From Burkholderiales bacterium 67-32 (GTDB lineage Bacteria; Pseudomonadota; Gammaproteobacteria; Burkholderiales; Burkholderiaceae_B): a stretch of DNA of 64,000 nucleotides. Location of the stretch: NCBI GenBank assembly GCA_001898625.1, contig MKUP01000022.1, forward strand, positions 1 through 64,000, given 5' to 3'. Numbering within the stretch: position 1 is the first letter of the stretch; every line of letters starts with the position of its first letter. This document shows positions 47,233 through 60,287 of this stretch, one piece after another. A program made the position numbers and the translations under genes. The notes beneath the pieces are model-generated. The model did no database searches. It saw nothing but the letters and a program-made list of their open reading frames with translations, and had not been told where the DNA came from.

Positions 47233-49296
47233 ATGAGCGCGCGCACCGCCGCCCAGGACGAGGCCGAGCTGACGCCGCAGCAGCGCAAGATGCGCAAGCT
47301 CGGGCTGCGCGTCGCGGACGACTTCGTCCTGCACCTGCCCATCCGCTACGAGGACGAGACGCAACTGACGCCGATCAAGCGGCTGCTGCCGGGCATGTGG
47401 GCGCAGGTCGAGGGCGTGGTCACGCGCTGCGAGGTCGCCTACCGGCCGCGGCGCCAACTGGTGGCCGCGATCGAGGACGACACCGGCGAACTCGCGCTGC
47501 GCTACCTGAATTTCTATCCCAGCCAGCAGAAGCAACTGGCGGTGGGACGCCGCATCCGCGCGCGGGGCGAGGCGCGCGGCGGTTTCTTCGGCATGGAAAT
47601 GGTGCATCCGCGCACCACGGTCGCCGATGGGGATACGCCGCTGCCCGACCGTCTGACGCCGGTCTATCCCACCACCGAGGGGCTGCCCCAGGCCACGCTG
47701 CGCAAGGCCATCGCCGCGGCGCTGGAGCGGGCGGACCTGCGCGACACGCTGCCGGAGGCGCTGCTGCAGCGCTATGGCCTGATGCCCTTCGGCGAGGCCG
47801 TGCGCCTGCTGCATGCGCCGCCGCCCGACGTCGCCACGCAGCCCCTGGTCGATCGCGCGCATCCGGCCTGGCTGCGCATCAAGTTCGACGAACTGCTGGC
47901 CCAGCAGTTGTCGCTGGCGCGGGCGCGCGCCGCCCGGCTGGACAAGCGGGCGCCGCCGCTGGCGCGCTCGACCGCGGCGGATGGACTGGTGGCGCGGCTG
48001 CTGCGCGCGCTGCCGTTCGAGTTGACCGGCGCCCAGCAGCGGGTGCGGGACGAGATCGCCGCCGACCTGACCCGGCCACACCCCATGCAGCGGCTGCTGC
48101 AGGGCGACGTGGGCAGCGGCAAGACGGTGGTGGCGGCGCTGGCCGCCGCGCAGGCCATCGACAACGGCTACCAGGCGGCGCTGATGGCGCCCACCGAGAT
48201 CCTGGCCGAACAGCATTTCCGCAAGCTGGTGGGCTGGCTCGAGCCGCTGGGCGTGAAGGTGGCCTGGCTGACCGGCAGCCTGACGCCCAAGGGCCGGCGC
48301 GAGGCGGCCGCGCTGATCGAAAGCGGCGAGGCGCCGCTGGCGGTGGGCACGCAGGCCCTGATCCAGCAGCACGTGCAGTTCGCGCGGCTGGGCCTGTCCA
48401 TCGTCGACGAGCAGCACCGCTTCGGCGTGGGCCAGCGGCTGGCCCTGCGCAACAAGGGCGGCGAGGACGAGGTCTTCCCCCACCAGTTGATGATGTCGGC
48501 CACGCCCATCCCCCGCACGCTGGCGATGACCTTCTTCGCTGACCTGGACGTTTCGGTCATCGACGAACTGCCGCCGGGCCGGGTGCCGGTCATCACCAAG
48601 CTGCTGTCGGATACGCGCCGCGACGAGGTGGTGGCGCGCATCCACGAAGCGGCCCGCACGGGCCGCCAGGTGTATTGGGTGTGTCCGCTGGTCGAGGAAA
48701 GCGAGACGCTGGAGCTGCAGACCGCCGTCGACACCTTCGAGACGCTGCGGCAGGCGCTGCCCGAACTGCGCGTGGGACTGGTGCACGGCCGGCTGCCGAC
48801 CTCCGAGAAGGCGGCGGTCATGCAGGCTTTCAAGGACGGCGATCTCGACCTGCTGGTGGCCACCACCGTGATCGAGGTTGGCGTCGACGTGCCCAATGCC
48901 TCGCTGATGGTGATCGAGCACGCCGAACGCTTCGGCCTGGCGCAGTTGCACCAGTTGCGCGGCCGGGTAGGGCGGGGCGCGGCCGAGTCGGTGTGCGTGC
49001 TGCTGTACCAGGCGCCGCTGTCGCAGGTCGCCAAGGCGCGGCTGCGCACCATGCACGAAACCACCGACGGCTTCGAGATCGCGCGGCGCGACCTCGAGTT
49101 GCGCGGGCCCGGCGAATTCCTGGGCGTGCGGCAATCGGGCCTGGCGCTGATGCGGTTCGCCGACCTGGACGCCGATCTGGAGATCGCCGAGCAGGCGCAC
49201 GAAGCCGCCGCCCAATTGCAGGCACACGCACAGGACGTGGTGTCCGCCCACCTGGCGCGATGGATGCGCGGGCGGGAAGATTTCCTCAAGGCTTGA
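47233..49296 (+). CDS. recG: ATP-dependent DNA helicase RecG
   Basis: GDVGSGKTVVAALAA, MAPTEILAEQHF, DEQHRFGVGQR, MSATPIPRTLAMTFFADLDVSVIDELPPGR, GRVGRG. Confidence 0.96.
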   Translation: MSARTAAQDEAELTPQQRKMRKLGLRVADDFVLHLPIRYEDETQLTPIKRLLPGMWAQVEGVVTRCEVAYRPRRQLVAAIEDDTGELALRYLNFYPSQQKQLAVGRRIRARGEARGGFFGMEMVHPRTTVADGDTPLPDRLTPVYPTTEGLPQATLRKAIAAALERADLRDTLPEALLQRYGLMPFGEAVRLLHAPPPDVATQPLVDRAHPAWLRIKFDELLAQQLSLARARAARLDKRAPPLARSTAADGLVARLLRALPFELTGAQQRVRDEIAADLTRPHPMQRLLQGDVGSGKTVVAALAAAQAIDNGYQAALMAPTEILAEQHFRKLVGWLEPLGVKVAWLTGSLTPKGRREAAALIESGEAPLAVGTQALIQQHVQFARLGLSIVDEQHRFGVGQRLALRNKGGEDEVFPHQLMMSATPIPRTLAMTFFADLDVSVIDELPPGRVPVITKLLSDTRRDEVVARIHEAARTGRQVYWVCPLVEESETLELQTAVDTFETLRQALPELRVGLVHGRLPTSEKAAVMQAFKDGDLDLLVATTVIEVGVDVPNASLMVIEHAERFGLAQLHQLRGRVGRGAAESVCVLLYQAPLSQVAKARLRTMHETTDGFEIARRDLELRGPGEFLGVRQSGLALMRFADLDADLEIAEQAHEAAAQLQAHAQDVVSAHLARWMRGREDFLKA

Positions 49297-49309
49297 AAAG
49301 AGGCGAGAG

Positions 49310-50254
49310 ATGACCCTGACTGAACTGAAGTACATCGTGGCGGTGGCGCGGGAGCGGCACTTCGGCCGTGCCGCCGAAGCCTGTTTCGTCAGCCAGCCCA
49401 CGCTTTCGGTGGCCATCCGCAAGCTGGAGGATGAACTGGGCGTGACGCTGTTCGAGCGGGGCGGCACCGAAGTGGGCGTGACCCCGATCGGCGAGCGCAT
49501 CGTGGCCCAGGCCCAGAAGGTGCTGGAGGAAAGCGCCAACCTGAAGGAAATCGCCAAGCAGGGCCACGACCCCTTGTCCGGCGCGCTGCGGGTGGGCGTG
49601 ATCTACACCATCGGCCCCTATCTGCTGCCGCAGCTGGTGCCGCGCCTGATCGAGAGCGCGCCGCAGATGCCACTGCTGCTGCAGGAGTACTTCACCACGC
49701 GGCTGCTGGAGCTGCTGCGCCAGGGCGAGATCGATTGCGCCGTCATGGCCCTGCCGCTGCCCGACGCCGGGCTGACCATTCAGCCGCTGTACGACGAGCC
49801 CTTCGTGGTGGCCGTGCCCAAGGGGCATCCGCTGGCCAGCCGCAGCCACGTCAAGGCCGAGGAGCTCAAGAGCGAGACCATGCTGCTGCTGGGCACGGGC
49901 CATTGCTTCCGCGATCAGGTGCTGGAGGTCTGTCCCGAGCTGTCGCGCTTTTCGGCGACCACCGAAGGCATCCAGCGGACCTTCGAGGGGTCGTCGCTGG
50001 AAACCATCCGGCACATGGTGGCCTCGGGCATAGGCATCACGGTGCTGCCGATGTCGTCGATCCCGGCCCAGCCCGACGATCGCGATTTGCTGCGCTACAT
50101 CCCCTTCGAGGCGCCGGTGCCCGACCGGCGCGTGGTGCTGGCATGGCGCAAGAGCTTCCCGCGCACGGCCGCCATCGATACCCTGATCGCCGCGATCCAC
50201 GGCTGTCGGCTCAACGGCGTGACCATGCTGGAGGCCAGCGCGCAGACGGCCTGA
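49310..50254 (+). CDS. oxyR: Hydrogen peroxide-sensing LysR regulator OxyR
   Basis: LysR HTH; redox Cys pair [46 protein letters not shown]. Confidence 0.93.
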   Translation: MTLTELKYIVAVARERHFGRAAEACFVSQPTLSVAIRKLEDELGVTLFERGGTEVGVTPIGERIVAQAQKVLEESANLKEIAKQGHDPLSGALRVGVIYTIGPYLLPQLVPRLIESAPQMPLLLQEYFTTRLLELLRQGEIDCAVMALPLPDAGLTIQPLYDEPFVVAVPKGHPLASRSHVKAEELKSETMLLLGTGHCFRDQVLEVCPELSRFSATTEGIQRTFEGSSLETIRHMVASGIGITVLPMSSIPAQPDDRDLLRYIPFEAPVPDRRVVLAWRKSFPRTAAIDTLIAAIHGCRLNGVTMLEASAQTA

Positions 50255-50336
50255 GGCAGATGATGCTTGTCATGCCGCGATGCATCCCAATCTAGTATCC
50301 TGTGACGTCGGTTTCGACTTTGACAAGGAGTCAGCT

Positions 50337-50873
50337 ATGGTGAAGAAAGCAACTGCCAAGAAAACCGCAAGCAATGGTGGCGCGGCCCGCTCGGCCGCCG
50401 GTGCGCTGCGCATCGACATCGGCATCTCGGACAAGGACCGCGCCGCGGTGGCCGGGGGCTTGTCCAAGCTGCTGGCCGATACCTACACGCTCTACCTGAT
50501 GACGCACAACTTCCACTGGAACGTGACGGGGCCGATGTTCAACACCCTGCATGCCATGTTCATGACCCAGTACACCGACCTGTGGAACTCCATCGACGAC
50601 GTGGCCGAGCGCATCCGCGCGCTGGGACACGTCGCGCCGGGCACCTACCGCGAGTTCGCCAAGCTCACCACGATCAGCGAGCCGGCCGACGTGCCCGAGG
50701 CGCTGGAAATGGTGCGCCAGCTGGTGGTGGGGCACGAGGCGGTGGCCAAGACCGCCCGCAACATCCTCAAGGTGGCCGACGCCGCCAGCGACGAGCCGAC
50801 CGCCGACCTGCTGACCCAGCGCCTGGAATTCCACGAGAAGACCGCCTGGATGCTGCGCAGCCTGCTGCAATAG
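50337..50873 (+). CDS. dps: Dps family DNA-binding protein
   Basis: Lys-rich N-terminal tail [58 protein letters not shown]. Confidence 0.93.
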   Translation: MVKKATAKKTASNGGAARSAAGALRIDIGISDKDRAAVAGGLSKLLADTYTLYLMTHNFHWNVTGPMFNTLHAMFMTQYTDLWNSIDDVAERIRALGHVAPGTYREFAKLTTISEPADVPEALEMVRQLVVGHEAVAKTARNILKVADAASDEPTADLLTQRLEFHEKTAWMLRSLLQ

Positions 50874-50905
50874 GCCCGGGCGCCGTTCCCGGCGCCGTGT
50901 CATGG

Positions 50906-50947
50906 AAATCCCTGCCTCGCGGGCGACGCGATGCAGGGATTTTTTTC
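50906..50947 (+). terminator. Rho-independent terminator after dps
   Basis: AAATCCCTGCctcgcgggcgacgcgatGCAGGGATTTTTTT. Confidence 0.85.
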
Positions 50948-51065
50948 TAGGTTCTTTCCCTGCCTGGATGCGGAAAATTATTTGAGGTTTAAAAATTTTA
51001 AGTTAAATTAATCTTCGACCCGTCACTGCCGGCCGCGAGGCCGCGCATACCGCTGGAGACCACTC

Positions 51066-52703
51066 ATGGAACGCTCGGGGCATCTCGATACCTTTGCGCG
51101 CGATCATCTTCCGCCGCCCGAGGCCTGGCCGGCATTCCTGCTCGATCATGCCGCCGTCCGCTATCCGGCCCGCTTCAACTGCGCGGCCGAGCTGGTCGAT
51201 GGCGCGGTGGCGGCGGGGCACGGCCAGCGTCCGGCCATCTGGACAGTGGCCGACGGCAAGCCGTCCGCCATCACCTACCTCGAACTGCAGCAGCGGGTGG
51301 ACCGCCTGGCGCGCGTCCTGGTCGAGGACATGGGCCTCGTGCCCGGCAACCGCGTCCTGCTGCGCGGCCCGAACAATCCGGCCATGGCGGTCGCCCTGCT
51401 GGCCACGATCAAGGCCGGCCTGGTGGCGGTGCCCACCATGCCGCTGCTGCGCGCGGTGGAGCTCAAACCCGTCATCGACAAGGCGCAGGTCAGCGCGGCG
51501 CTGTGCGACGCGCGCCTGCGCGACGAGATCGACGCCTGCATGCGGCCCGGCCCCACTCATTGCCCCACGCTGGTCCAGGCCCGCTACTTCAACGACGACG
51601 GCCCCGAGTCGCTGGAAACCCTGGCGCGCGGCAAGCCGGGATCCTTCCCGGCCTGCGACACGGCCGGCGACGACGTCTGCCTGATCGCCTTCACCAGCGG
51701 CACCACCGGCAGCCCCAAGGGCTGCATCCATTTCCATCGCGACGTGCTGGCGATGTGCGACCTGTTCCCGCGCTCGATATTGCAGGCCACGCCGGACGAC
51801 ATCTTCTGCGGCACGCCGCCCCTGGCGTTCACCTTCGGCCTGGGCGGCATGCTGTGCTTCCCCCTGCGCGCCGGCGCCTCCACCGTGCTGTCCGAGAAGC
51901 TGACGCCGGCCTCGCTGCTGGAAACCATCCAGGCCACCCGCGCCACCATCGTCTTCACCGCACCCACCTTCTACCGCCAGATGGCGACCCTGGCCTCAGG
52001 CTACGACATCTCCAGCCTGCGCCATTCCGTCTCGGCCGGCGAGGCCCTGCCCGACGCCACGCGCCAGAGCTGGAAGCAGGCCACGGGCGTGGAAATGACC
52101 GACGGCATCGGCAGCACCGAGATGATCCACATCTTCATCTCCAGCGCCGGCCAGGACGTGCGCCGTGGCGCCATCGGCAAGGTGGTGCCCGGCTACGAGG
52201 TCTGCATCGTCGACGAATCCATGCAGCCGCTGCCGGCCCGTACCGTTGGCCGCCTGGCCGTGCGCGGCCCCACCGGCTGCAAATACCTGGCCGACGACCG
52301 CCAGGCCAACGCCGTGCGCCAGGGATGGAACCTGACCGGCGATTCTTTCATGATGGACGAGGACGGCTATCTGTACTACCAGGCCCGCACCGACGACATG
52401 ATCATCTCGGCGGGCTACAACATCGCCGGCCCCGAGGTGGAAAGTGCCTTGCTCCAGCATGAAGCCGTGGCCGAGTGCGGCGTGATCGGCGTCGCCGACG
52501 AGGAGCGCGGCCAGGTGGTCACCGCCTTTGTCGTGCCGCGCCCGGGGTTCGCGCCCGGAGAAGACCTGGCCAAGGTCCTCCAGGAGCACGTCAAGCGCAC
52601 CATCGCTCCCTACAAGTACCCGCGCGTCATCCGCTTCGTCGACGCCTTGCCCCGTACCGAAACGGGCAAGCTCAAGCGCTTCGCGCTGCGCGGGCTGAAC
52701 TAG
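51066..52703 (+). CDS. Benzoate/2-aminobenzoate-CoA ligase-like AMP-dependent synthetase
   Basis: ITYLELQQRVDRLARVL, FTSGTTGSPKGCIHFH, GYNIAGPEVESALLQHEAVAECGVIG, RTETGKLKRFALR. Confidence 0.87.
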   Translation: MERSGHLDTFARDHLPPPEAWPAFLLDHAAVRYPARFNCAAELVDGAVAAGHGQRPAIWTVADGKPSAITYLELQQRVDRLARVLVEDMGLVPGNRVLLRGPNNPAMAVALLATIKAGLVAVPTMPLLRAVELKPVIDKAQVSAALCDARLRDEIDACMRPGPTHCPTLVQARYFNDDGPESLETLARGKPGSFPACDTAGDDVCLIAFTSGTTGSPKGCIHFHRDVLAMCDLFPRSILQATPDDIFCGTPPLAFTFGLGGMLCFPLRAGASTVLSEKLTPASLLETIQATRATIVFTAPTFYRQMATLASGYDISSLRHSVSAGEALPDATRQSWKQATGVEMTDGIGSTEMIHIFISSAGQDVRRGAIGKVVPGYEVCIVDESMQPLPARTVGRLAVRGPTGCKYLADDRQANAVRQGWNLTGDSFMMDEDGYLYYQARTDDMIISAGYNIAGPEVESALLQHEAVAECGVIGVADEERGQVVTAFVVPRPGFAPGEDLAKVLQEHVKRTIAPYKYPRVIRFVDALPRTETGKLKRFALRGLN

Positions 52704-52736
52704 CGGTGTCCGGGGCCCGGCAGGGCCCCGCCGCTG

Positions 52737-54611
52737 CTATTGGCAGGTGGTCACGTTCGTGACCTCGACCACGGCTTCCCGCACGTCGCAGGCGAGCTTG
52801 CGCGGCAGGTCGCCGGTTTCGGTGCAATTGCCCATGCCGTTGTAGGCCCAGATCGATCCGGTCATTCCCGTGCCGGGGCGGTCGGCGGGGCAGCGCGCTT
52901 CGAAATGTACCGTGATGCAGTTGGCGACCTTGGGCTGCACGGCGGGCCGGATGCCGATCACCGAGGGCAGTCCCCCCTTGGCGGGGCACTGCGCCGCCTG
53001 CAGGCGTATGGCGCGCCGCTCGGCGGCGAGATGATCCAGCAGCGCCTGGGTCCGGCGTTCCTGTTCCTGGCGGGCGAGCTCCGCCTTCCTGCGGGTTTCT
53101 TCCTCGCGCTGTTTTTCCTTGGCCAGCCTGGCCTGTTCCGCGACGCGGGCTTCTTCGGCCTTACGCTGTTCTTCCTGCTTGCGGTGGGCTTCTTGCAGAC
53201 GCCGGGCCTCCTGGGGGCTTGCCGCCGGCGTCGCGGCCGCGGTCCGTTGCGGCGCGGACGAGGCGGGGGACGTCGGGGACGAGGCCGCGCGGGCCTGCGC
53301 CGCCGCGGCGTTCGCCGCCATGATCCGGTCGGCGCGCTCGGCCGCTTCGCGCTCGCGCTGCTGTTTCTGCTGCTCGATCTGCCGCAGTTTCTGGTTCAGG
53401 TTGCGTTCGAAGTCCTGCGATTGCTGCGCCATGCGCATGTTGGTCTGGTTGGCCTGCTGGAAACCGCGAGCCAGGCCGCTCATGATGGCATTGGTCATGG
53501 CCTGCGATTCCGCCGCCCGTTCGGCGGCGCGACGCTGGGCATATTCCCGGGCGCGTTCGCGCTCGACCTGATCCTTTTCCCGGTTTTCCATGGCCGCGGC
53601 CAGGCGTTCGCGTGTCACGGGAAGGTAGATGTTGTTCCAGGTCGAGTACTCGTCATCGTCCGGATCCTGCGATCGTCCCATCATGCGGATGGAAGTGCCG
53701 CGGTTTGTGTAGACGTTGAGATAGTCGCCGTTGAAGGTGAAAATATTCTCCGTGCCCGTGTAGTGGTGAATCAGGCGATCGTCCGCAGTCAGCTCGAGCC
53801 GCCTGCTGTCGAACTCGTCGCCGGACCGGTTCGGCAGGCTCAGTGCGCGAAAAGCCTTGAGGTCGGTCTTGGAGGGCGGGCGGTAGATTTCCCGGCCAGG
53901 GCGCGATCCGTCGAGCAGGCTGTACTCCAAAACCAGATTGCCGGCATCGTCCTTGTCGACCTTGAGCAGTATGGTGCGGCCGACGAAGGTCTGGCCCACA
54001 CTGTGTTCCCAGATGCCGAACGGTCCGGCGGCGCGCAACTGCTGGTAGGGGGAGCCCGGATCGAGGCTGACGGGGACGGTGCTGCCGTCGGGCAGGGTGT
54101 AGACGTCGCGGCGCAGCGGCTTGGGCGTCATGCTGAACGGGCCGATCGACGCCGCATAGGAAAAATGCGCGGCGGACTCGGTCAGGGTCAATTGCAGATC
54201 GTTGAGAGAGCCGTTCAACACCTGCATGCGACCACTCTGGTCGAAGCGGATGGTCGCCTCGTCGTCGCTGAACATTCCGGAGTTTTCGATCAGCATGTGG
54301 TAGGTGTCGGGGGTCGCCGTGGTGCGAACCAGGAGCCGGACCGAGTTGGCATGTACCAGGCGGTTGGCCGAGTAGAGGCTGATGGCCAGCGCTCCCTTGT
54401 CCGGTTCTGCCGCTACCCGCAGCTGGTCGCCGTCGTCATTGACGTACAAGTGGCCGATGTAAGGCTGCAAGAAGCCCCATTGGATCTGTTGGAAGGCGGC
54501 CTGGGCCGCCGCGATGGCTTCGGGTGAACGGGCGGTATCCGCCGGGTCCGTCGTGGCGCAGCCGGCGAGGGCTGCGCATAGCAGCGCGGGTGCGAGCAGG
54601 ATTTTTCTCAT
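52737..54611 (-). CDS. Large uncharacterised lipoprotein with charged coiled-coil region and Cys-rich C-terminus
   Basis: Lipobox LAGCATT; long EERR/QQKQQRE-rich stretch; C-terminal [46 protein letters not shown]. Confidence 0.75.
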   Translation of the reverse strand: MRKILLAPALLCAALAGCATTDPADTARSPEAIAAAQAAFQQIQWGFLQPYIGHLYVNDDGDQLRVAAEPDKGALAISLYSANRLVHANSVRLLVRTTATPDTYHMLIENSGMFSDDEATIRFDQSGRMQVLNGSLNDLQLTLTESAAHFSYAASIGPFSMTPKPLRRDVYTLPDGSTVPVSLDPGSPYQQLRAAGPFGIWEHSVGQTFVGRTILLKVDKDDAGNLVLEYSLLDGSRPGREIYRPPSKTDLKAFRALSLPNRSGDEFDSRRLELTADDRLIHHYTGTENIFTFNGDYLNVYTNRGTSIRMMGRSQDPDDDEYSTWNNIYLPVTRERLAAAMENREKDQVERERAREYAQRRAAERAAESQAMTNAIMSGLARGFQQANQTNMRMAQQSQDFERNLNQKLRQIEQQKQQREREAAERADRIMAANAAAAQARAASSPTSPASSAPQRTAAATPAASPQEARRLQEAHRKQEEQRKAEEARVAEQARLAKEKQREEETRRKAELARQEQERRTQALLDHLAAERRAIRLQAAQCPAKGGLPSVIGIRPAVQPKVANCITVHFEARCPADRPGTGMTGSIWAYNGMGNCTETGDLPRKLACDVREAVVEVTNVTTCQ

Positions 54612-54683
54612 GCGCGGATTCTAGGCAACTCAGGGCGGGTACGCATCACCCGATCCAGTGAGGGGCGCTGTTACCATAACGGC

Positions 54684-55568
54684 ATGGACCCTACGCTTCC
54701 CGTCTCCCTTTCCCACCGCCTGGGCCTGTACATGCGCCTGGTGCGCCTGGACAAGCCGATCGGCATTCTGCTGCTGATCTGGCCCACGCTGTGGGCCCTG
54801 TGGGCGGCCAGCCAGGGCGGACCGTCGCTGTACCTGGTGTTCGCCTTCGTGATGGGCACGGTGCTGATGCGCTCGGCCGGCTGCGGCATCAATGACTATT
54901 TCGACCGCGACGTCGATCTGCACGTCGAGCGCACGCGCGACCGGGTGCTGACATCGGGTCTGATCTCGGGCCGCGAGGCGCTGGGCGTGACGCTGGCGCT
55001 GACGCTGCTGGCGCTGCTGCTGATCCTGCCCATGAACCACCTGGTCTGGGCCCTGTCCGTGGTGGCCGTGTTCCTGTCCGTCACCTACCCCAAGTTCAAG
55101 CGCTTCTTCGCCATTCCCCAGGCCTACCTGGGCATCGCCTTCGGCTTCGGCATCCCCATGGCCTACGCGGCCGTGCTCGAGACGGTGCCGCTGGAAGGCT
55201 GGCTCATGCTGGCCGCCAACATCTTCTGGGCGATCGCCTACGACACCGAATACGCCATGGTGGACCGGCCCGACGATCTCAAGCTCGGCCTGCGCACCTC
55301 CGCCGTCACTTTCGGCAAGTGGGACGTGGCCGCCGTGGGCGTGTGCTATGCGGCGACCCTGGCGCTGCTGGGCGTGGTCGGCGCCATGCTGGACTACGGG
55401 TGGGCCTATGCCGCCGGCCTGGCGGGCGCCGCCGCCATTGCCGTGCGCCACCTGTGGTGGATCCGCCATCGCGACCGCGCGGCGTGCTTCCGCGCCTTCC
55501 TGCACAACACCTGGTTCGGGTTCTCGGTGTTCGCCGGCATCTTCGTGCAGACCACGCTGTTGGGCTAG
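54684..55568 (+). CDS. ubiA: 4-hydroxybenzoate octaprenyltransferase
   Basis: [74 protein letters not shown]. Confidence 0.95.
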   Translation: MDPTLPVSLSHRLGLYMRLVRLDKPIGILLLIWPTLWALWAASQGGPSLYLVFAFVMGTVLMRSAGCGINDYFDRDVDLHVERTRDRVLTSGLISGREALGVTLALTLLALLLILPMNHLVWALSVVAVFLSVTYPKFKRFFAIPQAYLGIAFGFGIPMAYAAVLETVPLEGWLMLAANIFWAIAYDTEYAMVDRPDDLKLGLRTSAVTFGKWDVAAVGVCYAATLALLGVVGAMLDYGWAYAAGLAGAAAIAVRHLWWIRHRDRAACFRAFLHNTWFGFSVFAGIFVQTTLLG

Positions 55569-55626
55569 TGCGGGCGGTTCGGCAGGGTGGGCCGGCCTAT
55601 ATAATCGTCGCTTTTCCCCCGAAGCC

Positions 55627-56325
55627 ATGTCGTCCATCGCCGACAACCTACGCGCCGTCCGCCAGCGTATCGACCATGCCGCCCAGGCCTGCGGCCGCGC
55701 GCCGGGCGAGGTGGCGCTGCTGGCGGTGTCCAAGACCTTTCCCGCCCAGGCGGTGCGCGAGGCCCACGGGGCCGGGCAGCGGGCCTTCGGCGAAAGCTAC
55801 GTCCAGGAGGCCGTCGACAAGCTGGCTGCGCTGGAAGACCTGCGGGCCGGCACCGAATGGCATTTCATCGGCCCCCTGCAAAGCAACAAGGCGCGCCAGG
55901 TCGCTGCCCATTTCGACTGGGTCCACAGCATCGATCGCCTGAAGATCGCCCAGCGCCTGTCCGACCTGCGGCCGCCCGGCATGGCCGACCTCCAGCTGTG
56001 CATCCAGGTCAACATCGACGACCAGCCCACCAAGAGCGGCGTGGCGCCCGCCGAAGCGCTCGGGCTGGCGCGGGCAATCGCCGCGCTGCCGCGCGTGCGC
56101 CTGCGCGGGCTGATGTGCATTCCCGCCCCCCAGCACGATCCCGTCCGCCAGCAGGCCGTCTTCGCCAGCCTGGCGGCGCTCATGCGCGACCTGAACAGGG
56201 AAGGCTTCGGGCTGGATACCCTGTCCATGGGCATGTCGGACGACCTGGAGGCCGCGGTGGCGGCCGGGGCGTCCATCGTCCGGGTGGGCACCGCCATCTT
56301 CGGCGCCCGGGATTATTCATCCTGA
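55627..56325 (+). CDS. YggS family PLP homeostasis protein
   Basis: EVALLAVSKTFPAQAVREAHGAGQRAFGESYVQEAVDK; EWHFIGPLQSNKAR; LSMGMSDDLEAAVAAGASIVRVGTAIFG. Confidence 0.95.
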   Translation: MSSIADNLRAVRQRIDHAAQACGRAPGEVALLAVSKTFPAQAVREAHGAGQRAFGESYVQEAVDKLAALEDLRAGTEWHFIGPLQSNKARQVAAHFDWVHSIDRLKIAQRLSDLRPPGMADLQLCIQVNIDDQPTKSGVAPAEALGLARAIAALPRVRLRGLMCIPAPQHDPVRQQAVFASLAALMRDLNREGFGLDTLSMGMSDDLEAAVAAGASIVRVGTAIFGARDYSS

Positions 56326-56359
56326 CCGCGCGGCCGCAATGCCATCCAAGGAAACCTCA

Positions 56360-57190
56360 ATGACCCAATCGCTTTCCATCGCATTCATCGGCGGCGGCAA
56401 CATGGCCGCCGCGCTGATCTCCGGCCTGGCCGGCAAGTTCTGCCCCATGGGGAACATCCACGTCGTGGATCCGCACGAATCCGCCCGGCAGGTCTGGGCG
56501 GCGCGCGGAGCCACGGTCGCGGCGGCGCCGGACGAGGCCCTGTCTCGCTGCGCCATCTGGGTATACGCGGTCAAGCCGCAGGTCATGAAAGAGGTGGCGG
56601 CGGCCAGCCAGCCCTGGCTCAAGGACAGCCTGGTGATCAGCATCGCCGCCGGCATCCGGGCCGCCGACCTGGCGCGCTGGCTGGGATCCGATGCGCAGCC
56701 GTGGCCGCGCGTCGTGCGCTGCATGCCCAACACGCCCGCGCTGATCGGGCAGGGTGCAACCGGCCTGGCCGCGCTCGACGGCGTGGACGAGGCAGACCGG
56801 GCGCAGGCCCAGGCCGTGCTGGAAGCCGTCGGTAGCACCGTCTGGGTCTCGCGCGAGGCCGACCTGGACGGCGTGACCGCGCTGTCGGGCAGCGGGCCGG
56901 CCTATGTGTTCCTGTTCATCGAGGCCCTGATCGAAGGCGGCAAGGCCGTGGGGCTGGACGACGAGCAGTCGCGCGCGCTGGCGCTGGCCACGCTGTCGGG
57001 CGCCGCCAGCCTGGCCGCGGCATCTTCCGAGCCGCCGTCGGTGCTGCGCGAGCGCGTGACCTCCAAGGGAGGCACCACCGCCGCGGCCCTGGACGTGCTG
57101 GCGCAGGCGAATTTCCGCCAGGCCGTGGTCCGTGCCATGCAGGCCGCCGCCCATCGCGCGCAAGAGATGGGTGATGAGTTCGGAAGATAA
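56360..57190 (+). CDS. proC: Pyrroline-5-carboxylate reductase
   Basis: IAFIGGGNMAAALISGL; VRCMPNTPALIGQGATGL; SGSGPAYVFLFIEALIEGGKAVGL; VTSKGGTTAAALDVL. Confidence 0.95.
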   Translation: MTQSLSIAFIGGGNMAAALISGLAGKFCPMGNIHVVDPHESARQVWAARGATVAAAPDEALSRCAIWVYAVKPQVMKEVAAASQPWLKDSLVISIAAGIRAADLARWLGSDAQPWPRVVRCMPNTPALIGQGATGLAALDGVDEADRAQAQAVLEAVGSTVWVSREADLDGVTALSGSGPAYVFLFIEALIEGGKAVGLDDEQSRALALATLSGAASLAAASSEPPSVLRERVTSKGGTTAAALDVLAQANFRQAVVRAMQAAAHRAQEMGDEFGR

Positions 57191-58403
57191 TCCCGCCGGC
57201 ATCCAGTCGGTTGCGCGCCACCCGCCCTTCGTCCTGTTCTGGTTCAGCCGGGTCATGTCGACCCTGTCGTTCCAGATGCTGTCGGTGGCCGTGGGCTGGC
57301 AGGTCTACGAGATTACCGGTAGCGCCTTCGACCTGGGACTGGTCGGGCTGGCGCAGTTCCTGCCGATGGTGGTGCTGACCTTCGTCGTCGGACAGGTGGC
57401 GGATCGCTACGACCGGCGCGTCATCGCCAGCGTCTGCATGGTGGTGGAGTCGGTCGCGGCGGGTCTCCTGGCCTTCGGTACCTGGGAGGGTTGGCTCACG
57501 CGCGACGCCATCCTGGGGCTGGTGGCGCTGGGTGGCGCCGCGCGCGCCTTCGAGTCGCCCACGATGGCGGCGCTGGTGCAAGGCGTGGTGCCGCGCAGCC
57601 TCATTCCGCAGGCGGCGGCCTGGTCCACCTCCGCCACCCAGACCGCGCAGATCATCGGGCCCGCGATGGGCGGGCTGCTGTACGGTTTCGGGTCCATGGT
57701 CGCCTACGTGGTGGCCTGCGTGTTCTTCTTCGTCGGTGGCGGGTTGGTGGCGCTGATACGGGCGGAACGCACCGCGTCCACCCGCGAGCCGGTCACGCTC
57801 AAGTCCGTGTTCTCGGGTATTGCCTTCATCCGCAGCCGCCCGGTCATCCTGGGAACGCTGTCGCTGGACCTGTTCGCGGTCCTGCTGGGCGGCGCCACCG
57901 CGCTGCTGCCCATCTATGCGCGCGACATCCTGCACACCGGCCCGTGGGGGCTGGGGCTGCTGCGCACCGCGCCCGCCGTGGGGGCGCTGGCCATGTCGGT
58001 CTTCCTGGCCCACCACCCCATCCACCGCAACGTCGGCCGCATCCTGTTCTCGTCGCTGGTGGTCTTCGGGCTGGCCACGGTCGTGTTCGGCCTGTCCTCG
58101 CACCTGGCCGTCTCCATGGCGGCGTTGTTCGTGCTGGGGGCGTCCGACGTGGTCAGCGTCGTGATCCGCTTCACGCTGGTCCAGCTGCAGACGCCGCCGG
58201 AAATGCTGGGCCGCGTCAGCGCGGTGAACTCCTTGTTCGTCGGCACCTCCAATCAACTGGGCGAGTTCGAGTCGGGCGTGACGGCCGCGCTGTTCGGCGT
58301 CGTGCCGGCGGTGCTGATCGGCGGCGCGGGCACGGTCGCGGTGGCCCTGCTGTGGATGGTATTGTTTCCCCAGTTGCGCCGCTTGAAGTCGCTGGAAGGT
58401 TAG
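57174..58403 (+). CDS. MFS transporter (EntS-like)
   Basis: Multi-[44 protein letters not shown]; overlaps proC 3' end by 17 bp. Confidence 0.85.
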   Translation: MSSEDNPAGIQSVARHPPFVLFWFSRVMSTLSFQMLSVAVGWQVYEITGSAFDLGLVGLAQFLPMVVLTFVVGQVADRYDRRVIASVCMVVESVAAGLLAFGTWEGWLTRDAILGLVALGGAARAFESPTMAALVQGVVPRSLIPQAAAWSTSATQTAQIIGPAMGGLLYGFGSMVAYVVACVFFFVGGGLVALIRAERTASTREPVTLKSVFSGIAFIRSRPVILGTLSLDLFAVLLGGATALLPIYARDILHTGPWGLGLLRTAPAVGALAMSVFLAHHPIHRNVGRILFSSLVVFGLATVVFGLSSHLAVSMAALFVLGASDVVSVVIRFTLVQLQTPPEMLGRVSAVNSLFVGTSNQLGEFESGVTAALFGVVPAVLIGGAGTVAVALLWMVLFPQLRRLKSLEG

Positions 58404-58446
58404 CGGGCCCGATACTTGCGGGCGCGCAGGATCCCGGAGGTCGACC

Positions 58447-60267
<1,821 letters not shown>

Positions 60268-60287
60268 GCCCGGGCCCCGTTCGCGGA

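Noticed and set aside
50255-50336. OxyR operator between oxyR and dps
   Set aside because: No convincing ATAG-type tetrad motif could be read; adjacency alone is not evidence of a site
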